Shown here: positions 29,648 to 38,332 of the stretch, piece by piece
Numbering within the stretch: position 1 is the stretch's first letter
How the letters are laid out: every line of letters begins with the position of its first letter
Assembly (NCBI GenBank): GCA_025361165.1
Contig: JANYAU010000048.1
Coordinates: forward strand, 1-38,332
Direction: 5' to 3'
Length of the DNA stretch: 38,332 nt
From: Betaproteobacteria bacterium
Lineage (GTDB): Bacteria; Pseudomonadota; Gammaproteobacteria; Burkholderiales; Thiobacteraceae
The notes under the pieces: model-generated
Databases searched by the model: none
Seen by the model: the letters and a program-made list of their open reading frames with translations, nothing else
What the model was told of the DNA's origin: nothing
Translations under genes and position numbers: made by a program

Positions 29648-31341
29648 AAATCACGCGCCAAGCGTATGCTGAAATGTTCGGCCCCACTGTGGGCGACCGC
29701 GTGCGTCTCGCCGACACCGAGCTGTGGATCGAAGTGGAAAATGACTACACGATCTATGGCGAAGAAGTGAAATTCGGCGGCGGCAAAGTGATTCGCGACG
29801 GCATGGGCCAGAGCCAGCGCGTGGCCGCGGCGGTTGCGGATACCGTGATCACCAACGCCTTGATCGTCGATCACTGGGGCATCGTCAAGGCCGACATCGG
29901 TATCAAGTCCGGGCGCATTTCCGCTATCGGTAAAGCCGGCAATCCGGATATTCAGCCCGGCATCACCATTCCCATCGGCGCGGGCACCGAGATCATCGCG
30001 GGCGAGGGCATGATCGTCACCGCGGGCGGCATCGACAGCCATATTCATTTCATCTGCCCGCAACAAATCGAAGAGGCCTTGATGTCGGGCGTCACCACTA
30101 TGTTGGGTGGCGGCACCGGCCCCGCCACCGGCACTTTCGCCACCACGTGCACGCCGGGGCCGTGGCATATTCATTCGATGTTGATGGCGGCGGATGCCTT
30201 CCCGATGAACTTGGGCCTTATGGGCAAGGGTAATGTGTCTTTGCCGGAGCCGCTGCGCGAACAAGTGCAGGCCGGGGCGATGGGTTTAAAGTTGCACGAG
30301 GATTGGGGCACCACGCCCGCCGCCATCGACAATTGTCTTTCCATGGCAGACGAAATGGATGTGCAAGTGGCGATCCATACCGACACCCTGAACGAATCAG
30401 GCTTTGTGGAAACCACGCTCGCCGCTTTCAAGGATCGCACCATCCACACCTTCCACACCGAGGGCGCGGGTGGCGGTCATGCGCCGGACATTATCAAGGC
30501 CGTGGGCCAAGCCAATGTGTTGCCTTCGTCCACCAATCCAACGCGGCCTTATACAGTCAACACTATCGACGAGCATCTCGACATGCTCATGGTGTGCCAC
30601 CATCTCGACCCGGCAATCGCCGAAGACATCGCGTTCGCCGAGTCGCGCATCCGGCGCGAGACCATAGCGGCGGAAGATATTTTGCACGATCTCGGTGCGT
30701 TCTCCATGATGTCCTCCGATTCGCAAGCCATGGGGCGCGTGGGGGAAGTGATTATCCGCACCTGGCAGACCGCGCACAAAATGAAAACCCAGCGCGGCAG
30801 CCTCGCCCCCGACAGCGCGCGCCACGACAACTTTCGCGTCAAGCGCTACATTGCCAAATACACCATCAATCCGGCAATTACACACGGCATCAGCCACATC
30901 GTTGGCTCTATCGAAGTCGGCAAGCTCGCCGACTTGGTGCTGTGGAAACCCGCATTCTTCGGCGTGAAGCCCTCGCTGATTCTTAAGGGCGGCATGATCG
31001 CCGCCGCCGCCATGGGCGACCCCAATGCCTCGATTCCCACGCCGCAGCCGGTGCATTACCGCCCGATGTTTGGCGCCTTCGGCGGCGCACTGGTCACCTC
31101 GCTGACGTTCGTCTCGCAAGCAGCGCTGGAGAATCCCGCCGTGCAGGCATTAGGGCTCAAGAAGCCATTGGAAGCTGTGCGCGCCACGCGCAAGGTGCGC
31201 AAGCAAGACATGGTGCACAACAACATGCTGCCTAAAATCGACGTCGATCCAGAAACCTATGTAGTGCGCGCCGATGGCGAGTTGTTGGTGTGCGAGCCGG
31301 CGCAAGTGCTGCCCATGGCACAACGGTATTTTTTGTTCTGA
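29644..31341 (+). CDS. ureC: Urease subunit alpha (catalytic)
   Basis: UreC carries the bi-nickel site that hydrolyses urea to ammonia and carbamate. The 565-residue protein keeps every key residue I can locate: the His pair H133/H135 in [11 protein letters not shown], the carbamylated Lys K216 in GLKLHEDWG, His in [10 protein letters not shown] and [15 protein letters not shown], the flap MVCHHLDP, and the Asp ligand in [16 protein letters not shown]-terminal [25 protein letters not shown] and C-terminal [10 protein letters not shown] are canonical, and length is normal. It should be active once nickel is loaded. Confidence 0.99.
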   Translation: MKITRQAYAEMFGPTVGDRVRLADTELWIEVENDYTIYGEEVKFGGGKVIRDGMGQSQRVAAAVADTVITNALIVDHWGIVKADIGIKSGRISAIGKAGNPDIQPGITIPIGAGTEIIAGEGMIVTAGGIDSHIHFICPQQIEEALMSGVTTMLGGGTGPATGTFATTCTPGPWHIHSMLMAADAFPMNLGLMGKGNVSLPEPLREQVQAGAMGLKLHEDWGTTPAAIDNCLSMADEMDVQVAIHTDTLNESGFVETTLAAFKDRTIHTFHTEGAGGGHAPDIIKAVGQANVLPSSTNPTRPYTVNTIDEHLDMLMVCHHLDPAIAEDIAFAESRIRRETIAAEDILHDLGAFSMMSSDSQAMGRVGEVIIRTWQTAHKMKTQRGSLAPDSARHDNFRVKRYIAKYTINPAITHGISHIVGSIEVGKLADLVLWKPAFFGVKPSLILKGGMIAAAAMGDPNASIPTPQPVHYRPMFGAFGGALVTSLTFVSQAALENPAVQALGLKKPLEAVRATRKVRKQDMVHNNMLPKIDVDPETYVVRADGELLVCEPAQVLPMAQRYFLF

Positions 31342-31343
31342 TC

Positions 31344-31829
31344 ATGCTCGTCATTGAACAGCACGCACCGCATGATGCTGCCGCCACGGAACGGCTAGTG
31401 CTGCCCTTCGAGCAACGCTGTAAGTGCCGTCTGCGCACGCGCGCGGAATCGGGCGAAGACACCGGCTTGTTTCTCGAACGCGGCGCGGTGCTGCATCACG
31501 GCGACAAACTGACGGCCAACGATGGCCGCATCGTGGAAGTTATCGCCGCGTCGGAAGCGCTGATGGAAGCGCGCGCAGCCGATCCGCTGCTGCTTGCTCG
31601 CGCCGCTTATCATTTGGGTAATCGCCATGTGGCGGTGCAACTGGGTGCGGCTTGGCTGCGCTTTGCAAATGATCGCGTGTTGCGCGACATGGTGGCGGGC
31701 TTGGGATTGCCGGTAACTGAAATCACCGCGCCCTTTGAGCCCGAGACCGGCGCCTATGGCCACGGCCACACCCATGGCGGCGAAACGACGTTCGGCGCCA
31801 AGCTGCATTTGTATCAAGGCCGGCCATGA
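31344..31829 (+). CDS. ureE: Urease accessory protein UreE (nickel metallochaperone)
   Basis: UreE delivers nickel to UreG and the urease complex. The 161-residue protein has the peptide-binding N-terminal domain (LVLPFEQRCKCRLRTRAESGEDTGLFLERG) and the metal-binding domain (ARAAYHLGNRHVAVQLG, RDMVAGLGLPVTEITAPFEPETGAYGHGHTHGG). The His cluster near residue 140-146 (HGHTH) is short compared with His-rich Klebsiella UreE. I chose the ATG at 31344, 2 nt after the ureC stop; an upstream in-frame Met at 31290 lies inside ureC. It overlaps ureF by 4 nt. Confidence 0.95.
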   Translation: MLVIEQHAPHDAAATERLVLPFEQRCKCRLRTRAESGEDTGLFLERGAVLHHGDKLTANDGRIVEVIAASEALMEARAADPLLLARAAYHLGNRHVAVQLGAAWLRFANDRVLRDMVAGLGLPVTEITAPFEPETGAYGHGHTHGGETTFGAKLHLYQGRP

Positions 31830-32503
31830 ATCACCAACTCACGCGCTTGTTGCAACTCGCCAGCCCTGCGCTGCCAGTGGGCGCCTATTCCTACTCTCAG
31901 GGCTTGGAATGGGTGGTGGAATCGGGAACGGTGCGCGACGAAGCCGGCGCGCTCACTTGGATCGGCGATTTGTTGGAATGGAATATGGGCCGCTTCGAAG
32001 CGTCCTTATTGGCGCAGATGCTGCGCGCGTGCAAAGCGAATGACGTAACACGGCTTACGCAACTCAACATGCGCTTTCTCGCCAGCCGCGAGAGCGCTGA
32101 ATTGCGCGCCGAGACATTGCAAATGGGTTATTCGCTGGTTCGTCTCTTGAGTGAGTTGGGCGATGAAGGCGCGCAACCGCTGGCATTGGCGCGCAGTTTC
32201 GAGGCACATACTTTTCCCGCCGTTTGGGCCTGCGCCGCGGCAGCGTGGCAAATCGAGGAAGACGCGGCGCTCAGCGCTTATCTCTGGTCGTGGGTGGAGA
32301 ATCAAACCATGGCGGCGATTAAAGCCGTGCCGCTGGGGCAGGCCGCCGGGCAGCGCATTATGCTAGCGCTAGGCAATCGCATCGCGCGCTTAGCCGAACG
32401 CGCGCGCCAAATGCCCGAAACTGATTTCAGCAATTTCGCCCCAGGTTTCGCCATTGCCTGCAGTCAACACGAAACCCAATATTCGCGTTTATTTCGCTCT
32501 TGA
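31826..32503 (+). CDS. ureF: Urease accessory protein UreF
   Basis: UreF is an all-helical member of the UreDFG complex and gates GTP hydrolysis by UreG. The 225-residue protein has LLQLASPALPVGAYSYSQGLEWVVESG near the N-terminus, GRFEASLLAQMLRA, and the C-terminal VPLGQAAGQRIMLALGNRI...FAPGFAIACSQHETQYSRLFRS. The 4-nt overlap with ureE (ATGA) suggests coupled translation. Confidence 0.97.
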   Translation: MNHQLTRLLQLASPALPVGAYSYSQGLEWVVESGTVRDEAGALTWIGDLLEWNMGRFEASLLAQMLRACKANDVTRLTQLNMRFLASRESAELRAETLQMGYSLVRLLSELGDEGAQPLALARSFEAHTFPAVWACAAAAWQIEEDAALSAYLWSWVENQTMAAIKAVPLGQAAGQRIMLALGNRIARLAERARQMPETDFSNFAPGFAIACSQHETQYSRLFRS

Positions 32504-32506
32504 GAA

Positions 32507-33136
32507 ATGGAAGCCATGAATTCTCGTAACTCCCCTCTACGCGTCGGCATCGGTGGCCCGGTCGGCTCCGGTAAGACCGCACTCACGCTGGCGCTGTGTC
32601 TTGCGCTGCGCGACCAATACAACATCGCCGTCGTCACCAACGATATCTACACTGAAGAAGATGCGCAGTTTCTGGTGCGCAATCAAGCGCTCGCGCCAGA
32701 GCGCATTATTGGCGTTGAAACCGGCGGCTGTCCGCACACCGCGATCCGAGAAGACGCATCCATCAATTTGGAGGCGGTGGCGCGTTTGTCGGGAACGTTT
32801 CCCGGCCTGGATGTGATTTTTATCGAGAGCGGGGGCGATAATTTGGCCGCGACTTTCAGCCCGGAGTTATCCGATCTCACCTTGTATGTGATCGATGTCG
32901 CCGCCGGCGACAAAATTCCGCGTAAGGGCGGGCCGGGCATTACCAAATCCGATCTCTTGATTATCAATAAAATCGACCTCGCGCCCATGGTCGGCGCGTC
33001 CTTAGAAGTCATGGCCCACGACGCGAAAAAAATGCGTGGCGAGCGTCCATTTATTTTCAGCAATCTGAAAACCGGCCAAGGGTTAGCCGAAATAGCACGC
33101 TTCATCAAAACTCAAGGTTTGCTCGAAGCGGTGTAA
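32507..33136 (+). CDS. ureG: Urease accessory protein UreG (GTPase)
   Basis: UreG is the SIMIBI GTPase that powers nickel insertion. The 209-residue protein has P-loop [13 protein letters not shown] (about 16-28), [34 protein letters not shown] with the metal-binding [24 protein letters not shown] and base-recognition INKIDLAP. An ATG at 32516 (three codons in) is an equally possible start. It is the last gene of the urease cluster; no intrinsic terminator with a T tract follows. Confidence 0.97.
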   Translation: MEAMNSRNSPLRVGIGGPVGSGKTALTLALCLALRDQYNIAVVTNDIYTEEDAQFLVRNQALAPERIIGVETGGCPHTAIREDASINLEAVARLSGTFPGLDVIFIESGGDNLAATFSPELSDLTLYVIDVAAGDKIPRKGGPGITKSDLLIINKIDLAPMVGASLEVMAHDAKKMRGERPFIFSNLKTGQGLAEIARFIKTQGLLEAV

Positions 33137-33146
33137 CTTTTATACG

Positions 33147-33183
33147 TTCACTAGAGTGAAATTATTGCGTCATTTAGTATGAT
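33147..33183 (+). promoter_or_regulatory. Palindrome and candidate promoter before the methyltransferase gene
   Basis: TTCACTAGAGTGAA (33147-33160) is a perfect 14-bp palindrome. It overlaps GTGAAA (33156-33161), which lies 16 bp from TATGAT (33178-33183). The predicted start point is about at the ATG (33192), implying a leaderless mRNA. The palindrome is well placed for a repressor that blocks the -35. It could also be a weak end signal for the urease transcript. Confidence 0.4.
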
Positions 33184-33191
33184 CTCCACCT

Positions 33192-33902
33192 ATGCAAAAT
33201 ACAGTAGATGATCGTCACATTGAGTTTGTCGAAGAAACTGCCTTTGGCATTTGGTTTCTCAGCACCGAGACCTGGTACAAGCATGTTTTAACCCGTGCCC
33301 TAAATGACTTGCAGCGCATGCTGGAGCCGGGGCGAATTTACGCGAATATTCTCGATGTTGGCTGCGGCCGGGGGAAATCGATTCGTTTATTGGACGAACG
33401 CTTTCACCCGCAGCGTATCGTCGCACTCGATCCGGACGCGCAAATGCTGCGTGAGGCTGAAGTGCTCGGCGCGCAATGCAACAGTCGCGTGACCTTGCTG
33501 CGTACCAGCGCTACTGATACGCAATTGCCCGATGCCGCCTTCGATATGGTTTTCTGCCACCAAACTTTTCACCATATTGCCGACCAAGAAAATGCAATCC
33601 GGGAATTTTACCGTGTGCTGAAACCCGGCGGGGTGTTGCTGTTTGCGGAGTCGACCAAGCGCTATATCGAATCCTGGATCATTCGCTTATTGTTCCGTCA
33701 CCCCATGGAGGCGCAAAAAACCGCCGACGAATACATCGCCCTCATCCGCGACACCGGCTTTAATGTGCCTGCGGAGAAAATTTCATTGCCTTACCTTTGG
33801 TGGAGCCGGGGCGATCTAGGTCTGTTCGAGAAACTGGGTTTTACGCCGCCGGCCGAGCGCGAAGAAACGCTGGTGAATGCGGTCGCGGTGAAACCGATTT
33901 GA
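33192..33902 (+). CDS. Class I SAM-dependent methyltransferase, substrate unknown
   Basis: The 236-residue protein has the SAM-binding motif ILDVGCGRGKSIRLLDE (about residues 54-70), the acidic end of strand 2 in IVALDPDAQML, and MVFCHQTFHHIADQENAIREFYRVLKPGGVLLFAES, a UbiE/small-molecule methyltransferase pattern. The substrate cannot be inferred. It has no Shine-Dalgarno sequence and a promoter-like -10 just before the ATG. It stands alone between the urease cluster and convergent parB (21 nt apart). Confidence 0.88.
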   Translation: MQNTVDDRHIEFVEETAFGIWFLSTETWYKHVLTRALNDLQRMLEPGRIYANILDVGCGRGKSIRLLDERFHPQRIVALDPDAQMLREAEVLGAQCNSRVTLLRTSATDTQLPDAAFDMVFCHQTFHHIADQENAIREFYRVLKPGGVLLFAESTKRYIESWIIRLLFRHPMEAQKTADEYIALIRDTGFNVPAEKISLPYLWWSRGDLGLFEKLGFTPPAEREETLVNAVAVKPI

Positions 33903-33923
33903 GCCCAGCACCGATGTGGCCCT

Positions 33924-34775
33924 TTACCCAATCCGCTGAATAATTGCGTCGAGTTGTACCAGATCGGCGTAGTCGATAGTTAGTTGCCCGGCACCTTTCT
34001 TGCCATGCTTGATCGTCACTTTCGCGCCCAGTTTTTCCGCCAGCTCTTCTTGCAAACGTAGGGTGTCGCGATCCGCTCCCTTCAAGGGCTGGGGTGTAGC
34101 AGGCTTGAGTAATTTAGCGACGAGCTTTTCCGTCTCGCGCACCGATAGGTCTTTTTGCGCGATCTCATGCGCGGCTTCGAGTTGCTTAGATGGCGCGAGC
34201 GGCAGCAGGGCGCGGGCATGCCCCATGTCGAGCGTGCCTTGCAGTACCATGTCTTGCACGGTTTTCGGCAAGTTAAGCAGGCGCAGCAAATTGCTAACAG
34301 CGGAGCGCGAGCGGCCTACGGCTTCGGCGGCGCCCTCGTGGGTCATAGCAAATTCGTTGATCAGGCGTTGAATGCCAAGCGCTTCTTCGATCGGGTTTAA
34401 ATCTTCGCGCTGAATGTTTTCGATCAGCGCCATGGCCAGCGCGGCTTCGTCAGGCACTTCGCGGATGATCACGGGCACTTGTTTTAAGCCGGCAATTTGT
34501 GCGGCGCGCCAGCGCCGTTCACCGGCGATGATTTCGAAGCGGTTCATCTCCAATTTACGGACCAGGATCGGCTGCATGATGCCTTGGGATTTGATCGAAT
34601 CGGCCAAGGCCGCGAGCGAAGCTTGATCCATGTGCGCGCGCGGCTGGTATTTGCCGGGTTGCAGTTGGGAGACATCGAGTTCGCGCAGGGTGTCTTGCGT
34701 TTCTGCGTTGGGAGCGGTGGAAGTGTCACCGAGCAGGGCGTCTAAGCCTCGGCCTAGGCCTTTTGGTTTTGCCAT
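33924..34775 (-). CDS. parB: Chromosome-partitioning protein ParB
   Basis: ParB is a CTPase clamp that loads at parS sites near the origin and works with ParA to segregate chromosomes. The 283-residue protein starts MAKPKGLGRGLDALLGD. It has the ParB/Srx domain with QPGKYQPRAHMD, the conserved GERRWRAAQIAGL, ALIENIQREDLNPIEEA and a helix-turn-helix region (THEGAAEAVGRSRSAVSNLLRLLNLP), then a C-terminal dimerisation domain. It lies 85 nt after parA, with a hairpin between them. I found no parS match in the window. Confidence 0.96.
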   Translation of the reverse strand: MAKPKGLGRGLDALLGDTSTAPNAETQDTLRELDVSQLQPGKYQPRAHMDQASLAALADSIKSQGIMQPILVRKLEMNRFEIIAGERRWRAAQIAGLKQVPVIIREVPDEAALAMALIENIQREDLNPIEEALGIQRLINEFAMTHEGAAEAVGRSRSAVSNLLRLLNLPKTVQDMVLQGTLDMGHARALLPLAPSKQLEAAHEIAQKDLSVRETEKLVAKLLKPATPQPLKGADRDTLRLQEELAEKLGAKVTIKHGKKGAGQLTIDYADLVQLDAIIQRIG

Positions 34776-34804
34776 TATTGTTAATCCAAGTTCAAACTAA
34801 AAAT

Positions 34805-34862
34805 CTTCAACGCAAAGAAATCATGACTCAACGCATTGCGCCCTTTGCGTTGAAGGTTTTTT
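34805..34862. terminator. Hairpin between parA and parB, T tract on both sides
   Basis: CTTCAACGCAAAG (34805-34817) and CTTTGCGTTGAAG (34843-34855) form a perfect 13-bp stem around 25 nt. The plus-strand transcript would continue GTTTTTT; the minus-strand (parA to parB) transcript continues ATTTTT. In the par direction it may attenuate transcription between parA and parB. The loop contains a further ACGCA unit, and the arms resemble short repeat units seen in other proteobacterial intergenic repeats. Confidence 0.5.
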
Positions 34863-35640
34863 AAGCCCCGGCCACGCCTTCGCGCCGCTGCAAAAATTCG
34901 CCCGCGAGCGCGACATAAGCCAGCGCACCTTTTGATGCCCGGTCGTAGAACAGCACCGGCTTGCCATAGCTGGGCGCTTCGGCGAGGCGGATATTGCGCG
35001 GGATGACGGTGCTGTAGACCTTGTCGCCAAAGTGCCGTTGCAATTGATCCGACACCTGCTGCGCCAGCGCATTGCGCGGGTCGAACATGGTACGCAGCAG
35101 GCCTTCGATTTCGAGTTGCGGGTTGAGGTTGGCGCGTACTTTTTTGACGGTGTTGACCAAGTCGCTCAGCCCTTCCAGCGCGTAGTACTCGCACTGCATG
35201 GGGATCATCACCGATTGCGCGGCGACCAAGCCATTGAGGGTGAGCAAGCTCAGCGCAGGCGGGCAGTCGATGAGGATGTAGTCGTATTCTTGCGCGATGG
35301 GTTCCAGCGCATTGCGCAGGCGTTGTTCGCGATGGGCTTCGTCCACCAGTTCGACTTCGGCGCCGGCCAGTTCGCGGTTAGCGGGGATGACGTCGTAACC
35401 GCCTTGGGGCGCGGTCTGACGCACATCGGCCAACTGATGGCTCTCCAGCAATACGTGATACACGGTCTGGCTCAGTGCGCTTTTGTTGATGCCGCTGCCG
35501 GTGGTGGCATTGCCTTGCGGGTCGAGGTCGATCAACAACACGCGGCGTTTAGCGGCGGCGAGACTCGCGGCCAAATTGACGCTCGTTGTGGTTTTCCCCA
35601 CACCGCCTTTTTGGTTCGCGATCGCGAGTATTTTGGTCAT
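34861..35640 (-). CDS. parA: Chromosome-partitioning ATPase ParA
   Basis: ParA is a Walker-type ATPase that forms nucleoid-bound gradients and moves ParB-parS complexes. The 259-residue protein has the deviant Walker A KGGVGKTT (residues 11-18), LLIDLDPQGNATTGSG, YDYILIDCPPALSLLTLNGLVAA, and the C-terminal SYGKPVLFYDRASKGALAYVALAGEFL, typical of chromosomal Soj/ParA. Its ATG overlaps the rsmG stop by 4 nt. Confidence 0.97.
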   Translation of the reverse strand: MTKILAIANQKGGVGKTTTSVNLAASLAAAKRRVLLIDLDPQGNATTGSGINKSALSQTVYHVLLESHQLADVRQTAPQGGYDVIPANRELAGAEVELVDEAHREQRLRNALEPIAQEYDYILIDCPPALSLLTLNGLVAAQSVMIPMQCEYYALEGLSDLVNTVKKVRANLNPQLEIEGLLRTMFDPRNALAQQVSDQLQRHFGDKVYSTVIPRNIRLAEAPSYGKPVLFYDRASKGALAYVALAGEFLQRREGVAGA

Positions 35641-36266
35641 TGTTCCTCCACTCCCATGATGACTAAATGCCGGTTGGCATCCATCCCCGGCACCGTCAGC
35701 GGGATGACTTCTTGCGCCTTGAAGTGCGGCGGCAGCCTTCCCATTTCGTCGTGAGGATAGACACCCTTCATGGCGTAAAGCTTACCGTCTTTTGTCAACA
35801 AATGCGCGGTAAGGCGCGCAAATTCCCCCAAATCGGAAAAAGCGCGCGAGATCACGGCATCGAAGGCTTCGCCGGGCCGACAGAGCTCTACCCGCTCACA
35901 GACCACCTCCGCGTTAGTAAGCCCTAGCTCTAAGCAAGCTTGGCGCAGGAAAGTGGCTTTTTTATGGTTGGAGTCGAGCAGGCCAACTTTCCACTCCGGC
36001 CGGGCGATGGCGAGCGGTATGCCTGGTAGTCCGGCACCGCAACCAACATCGATTAAGCGCGGCCCCGCCAAATGCGGTAGTACCGTCAGGCTATCCAGCA
36101 AATGTTGGGTGACCATGGCTTCGGGATCGCGCACAGCAGTGAGGTTATAGACTTTGTTCCACTTGGCGATCAGCGCTACATAATTGAGCAATTTTTGTTG
36201 CTGCGCCGTATCCAAGTCCAAACCGAGCGCGGCCAGCCCGGAAGCCAAAGGCTGTGCCAAGTTCAT
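35637..36266 (-). CDS. rsmG: 16S rRNA (guanine527-N7)-methyltransferase
   Basis: RsmG (GidB) methylates G527 of 16S rRNA with SAM. The 209-residue protein has [26 protein letters not shown], the SAM-binding [45 protein letters not shown] and [10 protein letters not shown]. It is coupled by 4-nt overlaps to mnmG upstream and parA downstream, the classical gidA-gidB-parA order. Confidence 0.97.
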   Translation of the reverse strand: MNLAQPLASGLAALGLDLDTAQQQKLLNYVALIAKWNKVYNLTAVRDPEAMVTQHLLDSLTVLPHLAGPRLIDVGCGAGLPGIPLAIARPEWKVGLLDSNHKKATFLRQACLELGLTNAEVVCERVELCRPGEAFDAVISRAFSDLGEFARLTAHLLTKDGKLYAMKGVYPHDEMGRLPPHFKAQEVIPLTVPGMDANRHLVIMGVEEQ

Positions 36267-38161
36267 GCGCTTTTCTTTTTGGCGGCGCCGCGCTTTAAAT
36301 GTACCAAGAGCAAGGAGATAGCGGCGGGAGTTACCCCTGAGATACGCCCCGCTTGGCCCAGGGTTTCCGGTTTGTGTTGGTTGAGCTTTTGGCTCACTTC
36401 GATCGAAAGCCCACGCACCTCGCCGTAATCCAAATCCAGCGGCAACTTGAGTGATTCCTGGCTACGGCTGCGCTCGACCTCGTCTTGTTGGCGCTCGATG
36501 TAGCCTGCGTACTTGGCCTGGATTTCGACTTGCTCAACCACCTGGGGCTCGGTCACGCTGGTACCCGCACCGGATAAAGTCATCAGGCTTGCATAGGTTA
36601 CTTGCGGACGGCGCAGAAGATCAATAAGTGAGTGCTCGCGCTCTATAAGCTGGCCGAGTACACGCAGGGCATCGGCTTCTGGCAACATGCGTGGGTTGAC
36701 CCAAGTGGCTTTCAGCCGTTCTTGCTCGCGCGCGATGGCTTCGCGCTTTTGCTCGAAATGCGCCCAGCGCGCATCGTCCACCACGCCGAGTTTGCGGCCT
36801 ATTTCCGTGAGCCGTAAGTCGGCGTTGTCTTCGCGCAAACTCAGACGATATTCGGCGCGGCTAGTGAACATGCGGTAGGGTTCGAGCACACCACGGGTGA
36901 TGAGGTCGTCCACCAGCACCCCAATATAGGCTTCGCCGCGGCCGGGACACCAGCCGGCTTTTTCTTGCACATACAGCCCGGCGTTGATACCTGCGAGCAG
37001 GCCTTGCGCCGCAGCTTCTTCATAGCCGGTGGTGCCATTGATCTGGCCGGCGAAGAACAGGCCACGAATCGCCTTGGTTTCAAGCGAGCTTTTGAGACCG
37101 CGCGGATCAAAGTAATCGTATTCAATAGCATAGCCGGGGCGGGTGATATGCGCATTTTCGAAACCCTTGATGGAGCGCACCAGGTTCAATTGCACGTCGA
37201 AGGGCAGGCTGGTGGAGATCCCGTTGGGATAGATCTCATGCGTGGTCAAGCCTTCCGGCTCGACGAAAATTTGGTGTGACTCTTTATCCGCGAAGCGGTG
37301 AATTTTGTCCTCGATGGAAGGGCAATAGCGAGGGCCCGCTCCCTCAATAACGCCTGTATACATTGGCGATCTATCCAGGCCATTGCGGATGATGTCATGC
37401 GTTTGGGTATTGGTGTGAGTGATCCAGCACGGCAATTGTTGCGGGTGCCGGCGCGCATTACCGAGGAAAGAAAACACCGGCACGGGGTCGTCGCCCGGCT
37501 GCATAGTCATCACCGAATAGTCTAGGCTACGACCGTCGATGCGCGGCGGCGTCCCGGTTTTCAGCCGACCCACCGGTAGCTGCAATTCGCGCAACCGCGC
37601 CGCCAGGCTGATTGACGCCGGGTCGCCGGCGCGCCCAGCGCGATAATTGGACAGACCGACATGGATCAAGCCACCGAGGAAGGTACCGGTGGTGAGCACC
37701 ACGGCGCGCGCGCGGAATTGAATACCGAGCTGGGTCACGGCGCCCACCACGCGCTCGCCTTCCAAAATTAAATCGTCCACCGCTTGCTGGAACAGCCACA
37801 AATTCGGCTGGTTCTCCAAGCGGCTGCGGATAGCTTGCTTGTATAGCAGGCGGTCGGCCTGGGCGCGAGTGGCACGCACCGCCGGGCCTTTGCTAGAATT
37901 CAGGATGCGAAACTGGATGCCGCCTTCGTCGGTGGCGGCGGCCATGGCGCCGCCCAGAGCATCAACTTCTTTCACCAAATGGCCTTTGCCGATGCCGCCG
38001 ATGGAGGGATTGCAGGACATCTGGCCCAGGGTCTCGATGTTGTGCGTGAGCAACACGGTTTTTCGGCCCATGCGCGCACTGGCGAGCGCCGCCTCGGTTC
38101 CGGCATGGCCGCCGCCGATTATCATCACATCAAAGATTTGTGGGAAATCCATAGCCTGCAT
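36263..38161 (-). CDS. mnmG: tRNA uridine-5-carboxymethylaminomethyl modification enzyme MnmG
   Basis: MnmG (GidA), with MnmE, installs cmnm5U at the wobble position of certain tRNAs using FAD and tetrahydrofolate. The 632-residue protein has the FAD-binding [24 protein letters not shown]-type [71 protein letters not shown] and the C-terminal helical domain. The ATG at 38161 is used here. The ATG at 38152 (MDFPQIFDV) fits the common family N-terminus as well. Heading rsmG-parAB is typical of origin-proximal DNA. Confidence 0.97.
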   Translation of the reverse strand: MQAMDFPQIFDVMIIGGGHAGTEAALASARMGRKTVLLTHNIETLGQMSCNPSIGGIGKGHLVKEVDALGGAMAAATDEGGIQFRILNSSKGPAVRATRAQADRLLYKQAIRSRLENQPNLWLFQQAVDDLILEGERVVGAVTQLGIQFRARAVVLTTGTFLGGLIHVGLSNYRAGRAGDPASISLAARLRELQLPVGRLKTGTPPRIDGRSLDYSVMTMQPGDDPVPVFSFLGNARRHPQQLPCWITHTNTQTHDIIRNGLDRSPMYTGVIEGAGPRYCPSIEDKIHRFADKESHQIFVEPEGLTTHEIYPNGISTSLPFDVQLNLVRSIKGFENAHITRPGYAIEYDYFDPRGLKSSLETKAIRGLFFAGQINGTTGYEEAAAQGLLAGINAGLYVQEKAGWCPGRGEAYIGVLVDDLITRGVLEPYRMFTSRAEYRLSLREDNADLRLTEIGRKLGVVDDARWAHFEQKREAIAREQERLKATWVNPRMLPEADALRVLGQLIEREHSLIDLLRRPQVTYASLMTLSGAGTSVTEPQVVEQVEIQAKYAGYIERQQDEVERSRSQESLKLPLDLDYGEVRGLSIEVSQKLNQHKPETLGQAGRISGVTPAAISLLLVHLKRGAAKKKSA

Positions 38162-38185
38162 ACAACATTTCCGTGAAGAGCGACA

Positions 38186-38214
38186 ATCATACGCGAATTG
38201 CGCTACTTAAGTAA
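38186..38214 (-). promoter_or_regulatory. Candidate promoter of mnmG-rsmG-parAB
   Basis: On the complement strand TTACTT (38209-38214) and TATGAT (38186-38191) are 17 bp apart, with the predicted start about 20 nt before the mnmG ATG. The -35 is a partial match (three of six). Confidence 0.4.
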
Positions 38215-38299
38215 GCAGGAGTCTCGTGGAAACATGTACTTAGCCTGCATGACCGGTGCCGGCTTTCTCAAAATCGATGGGAACGAATAAACTACGCGC

Positions 38300-38332
38300 A
38301 TGGCAAAGTTATTGAACCTGCATCGCGCCGCC
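38300..38332 (+). CDS. Possible first codons of a rightward gene, cut by the window edge
   Basis: An ATG at 38300 opens a frame (MAKLLNLHRAA) that is still open at the window end. There is no clear Shine-Dalgarno sequence. The gene would be divergent from mnmG with 138 bp between them. Eleven residues are too few to name a family. Confidence 0.3.
   Translation, partial: MAKLLNLHRAA

Noticed and set aside
30397-31119. 240-codon open frame on the minus strand opposite ureC
   Set aside because: ureC is intact with all catalytic residues; the antisense product looks like shadow translation.
38221-38240. Possible parS site (TCTCGTGGAAACA) upstream of mnmG
   Set aside because: Aligned on the CGTG core, the left half does not match the parS consensus and the right half has an extra base.
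38233-38289. 18-codon frame MYLACMTGAGFLKIDGNE between mnmG and the right edge
   Set aside because: There is no ribosome binding site, it is very short, and no family is recognised.

Overview
The window looks like a chromosomal segment of a betaproteobacterium, probably in or near the Nitrosomonadales. This rests on gene content and order: mrcA | pilMNOPQ-aroKB-dgt, the leuS-lptE-holA-proA-nadD-rsfS-rlmH-maf-rng block, and mnmG-rsmG-parA-parB. Protein signatures agree, but no database search was possible. Nearly all of the DNA is coding. I see no rRNA, tRNA, CRISPR array, transposase or prophage gene.

Layout. (1) 1-2276 (-): penicillin-binding protein 1A, cut by the left edge. (2) 2554-11082 (+): type IV pilus assembly operon pilMNOPQ, then aroK, aroB, a dNTP triphosphohydrolase, and a membrane-anchored protein with a degenerate ExeA/DamX-like ATPase domain. 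A strong intrinsic terminator after pilQ has the aroK start codon in its hairpin. (3) 11098-21988 (-): twelve tightly packed genes read from leuS to rng. They cover leucyl-tRNA synthetase, LPS assembly, DNA polymerase III delta, proline and NAD synthesis, ribosome maturation, Maf and RNase G. A two-gene type II restriction-modification system sits between leuS and lptE with no slack at either junction. LeuRS itself carries an in-frame palindromic insert. (4) 22055-22378 (+): a small TPR protein, divergent from leuS. (5) 22641-33136 (+): urea ABC importer urtABCDE followed directly by urease ureDABCEFG, behind a candidate sigma-54 promoter. (6) 33192-33902 (+): an SAM-dependent methyltransferase, possibly from a leaderless mRNA. 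(7) 33924-38161 (-): mnmG-rsmG-parA-parB, a typically origin-proximal cluster, converging on the methyltransferase. (8) 38162-38332: mnmG upstream region and perhaps the first codons of a rightward gene.

How the genes work together. Region 5 is a self-contained nitrogen-scavenging unit: UrtA captures urea in the periplasm, UrtBC with ATPases UrtDE import it, UreABC hydrolyses it to ammonia and CO2, and UreDEFG load nickel. Regions 1-2 serve the cell envelope (murein, type IV pili) and the shikimate pathway. Region 3 is mostly housekeeping.

I did not find a clear previously undescribed multi-gene system. The most unusual items are the palindrome inside leuS, the restriction-modification pair embedded in a housekeeping operon, the terminator overlapping the aroK start, a nadD that seems to need a CTG start next to the proA stop, and the catalytically degenerate ATPase-like membrane protein.
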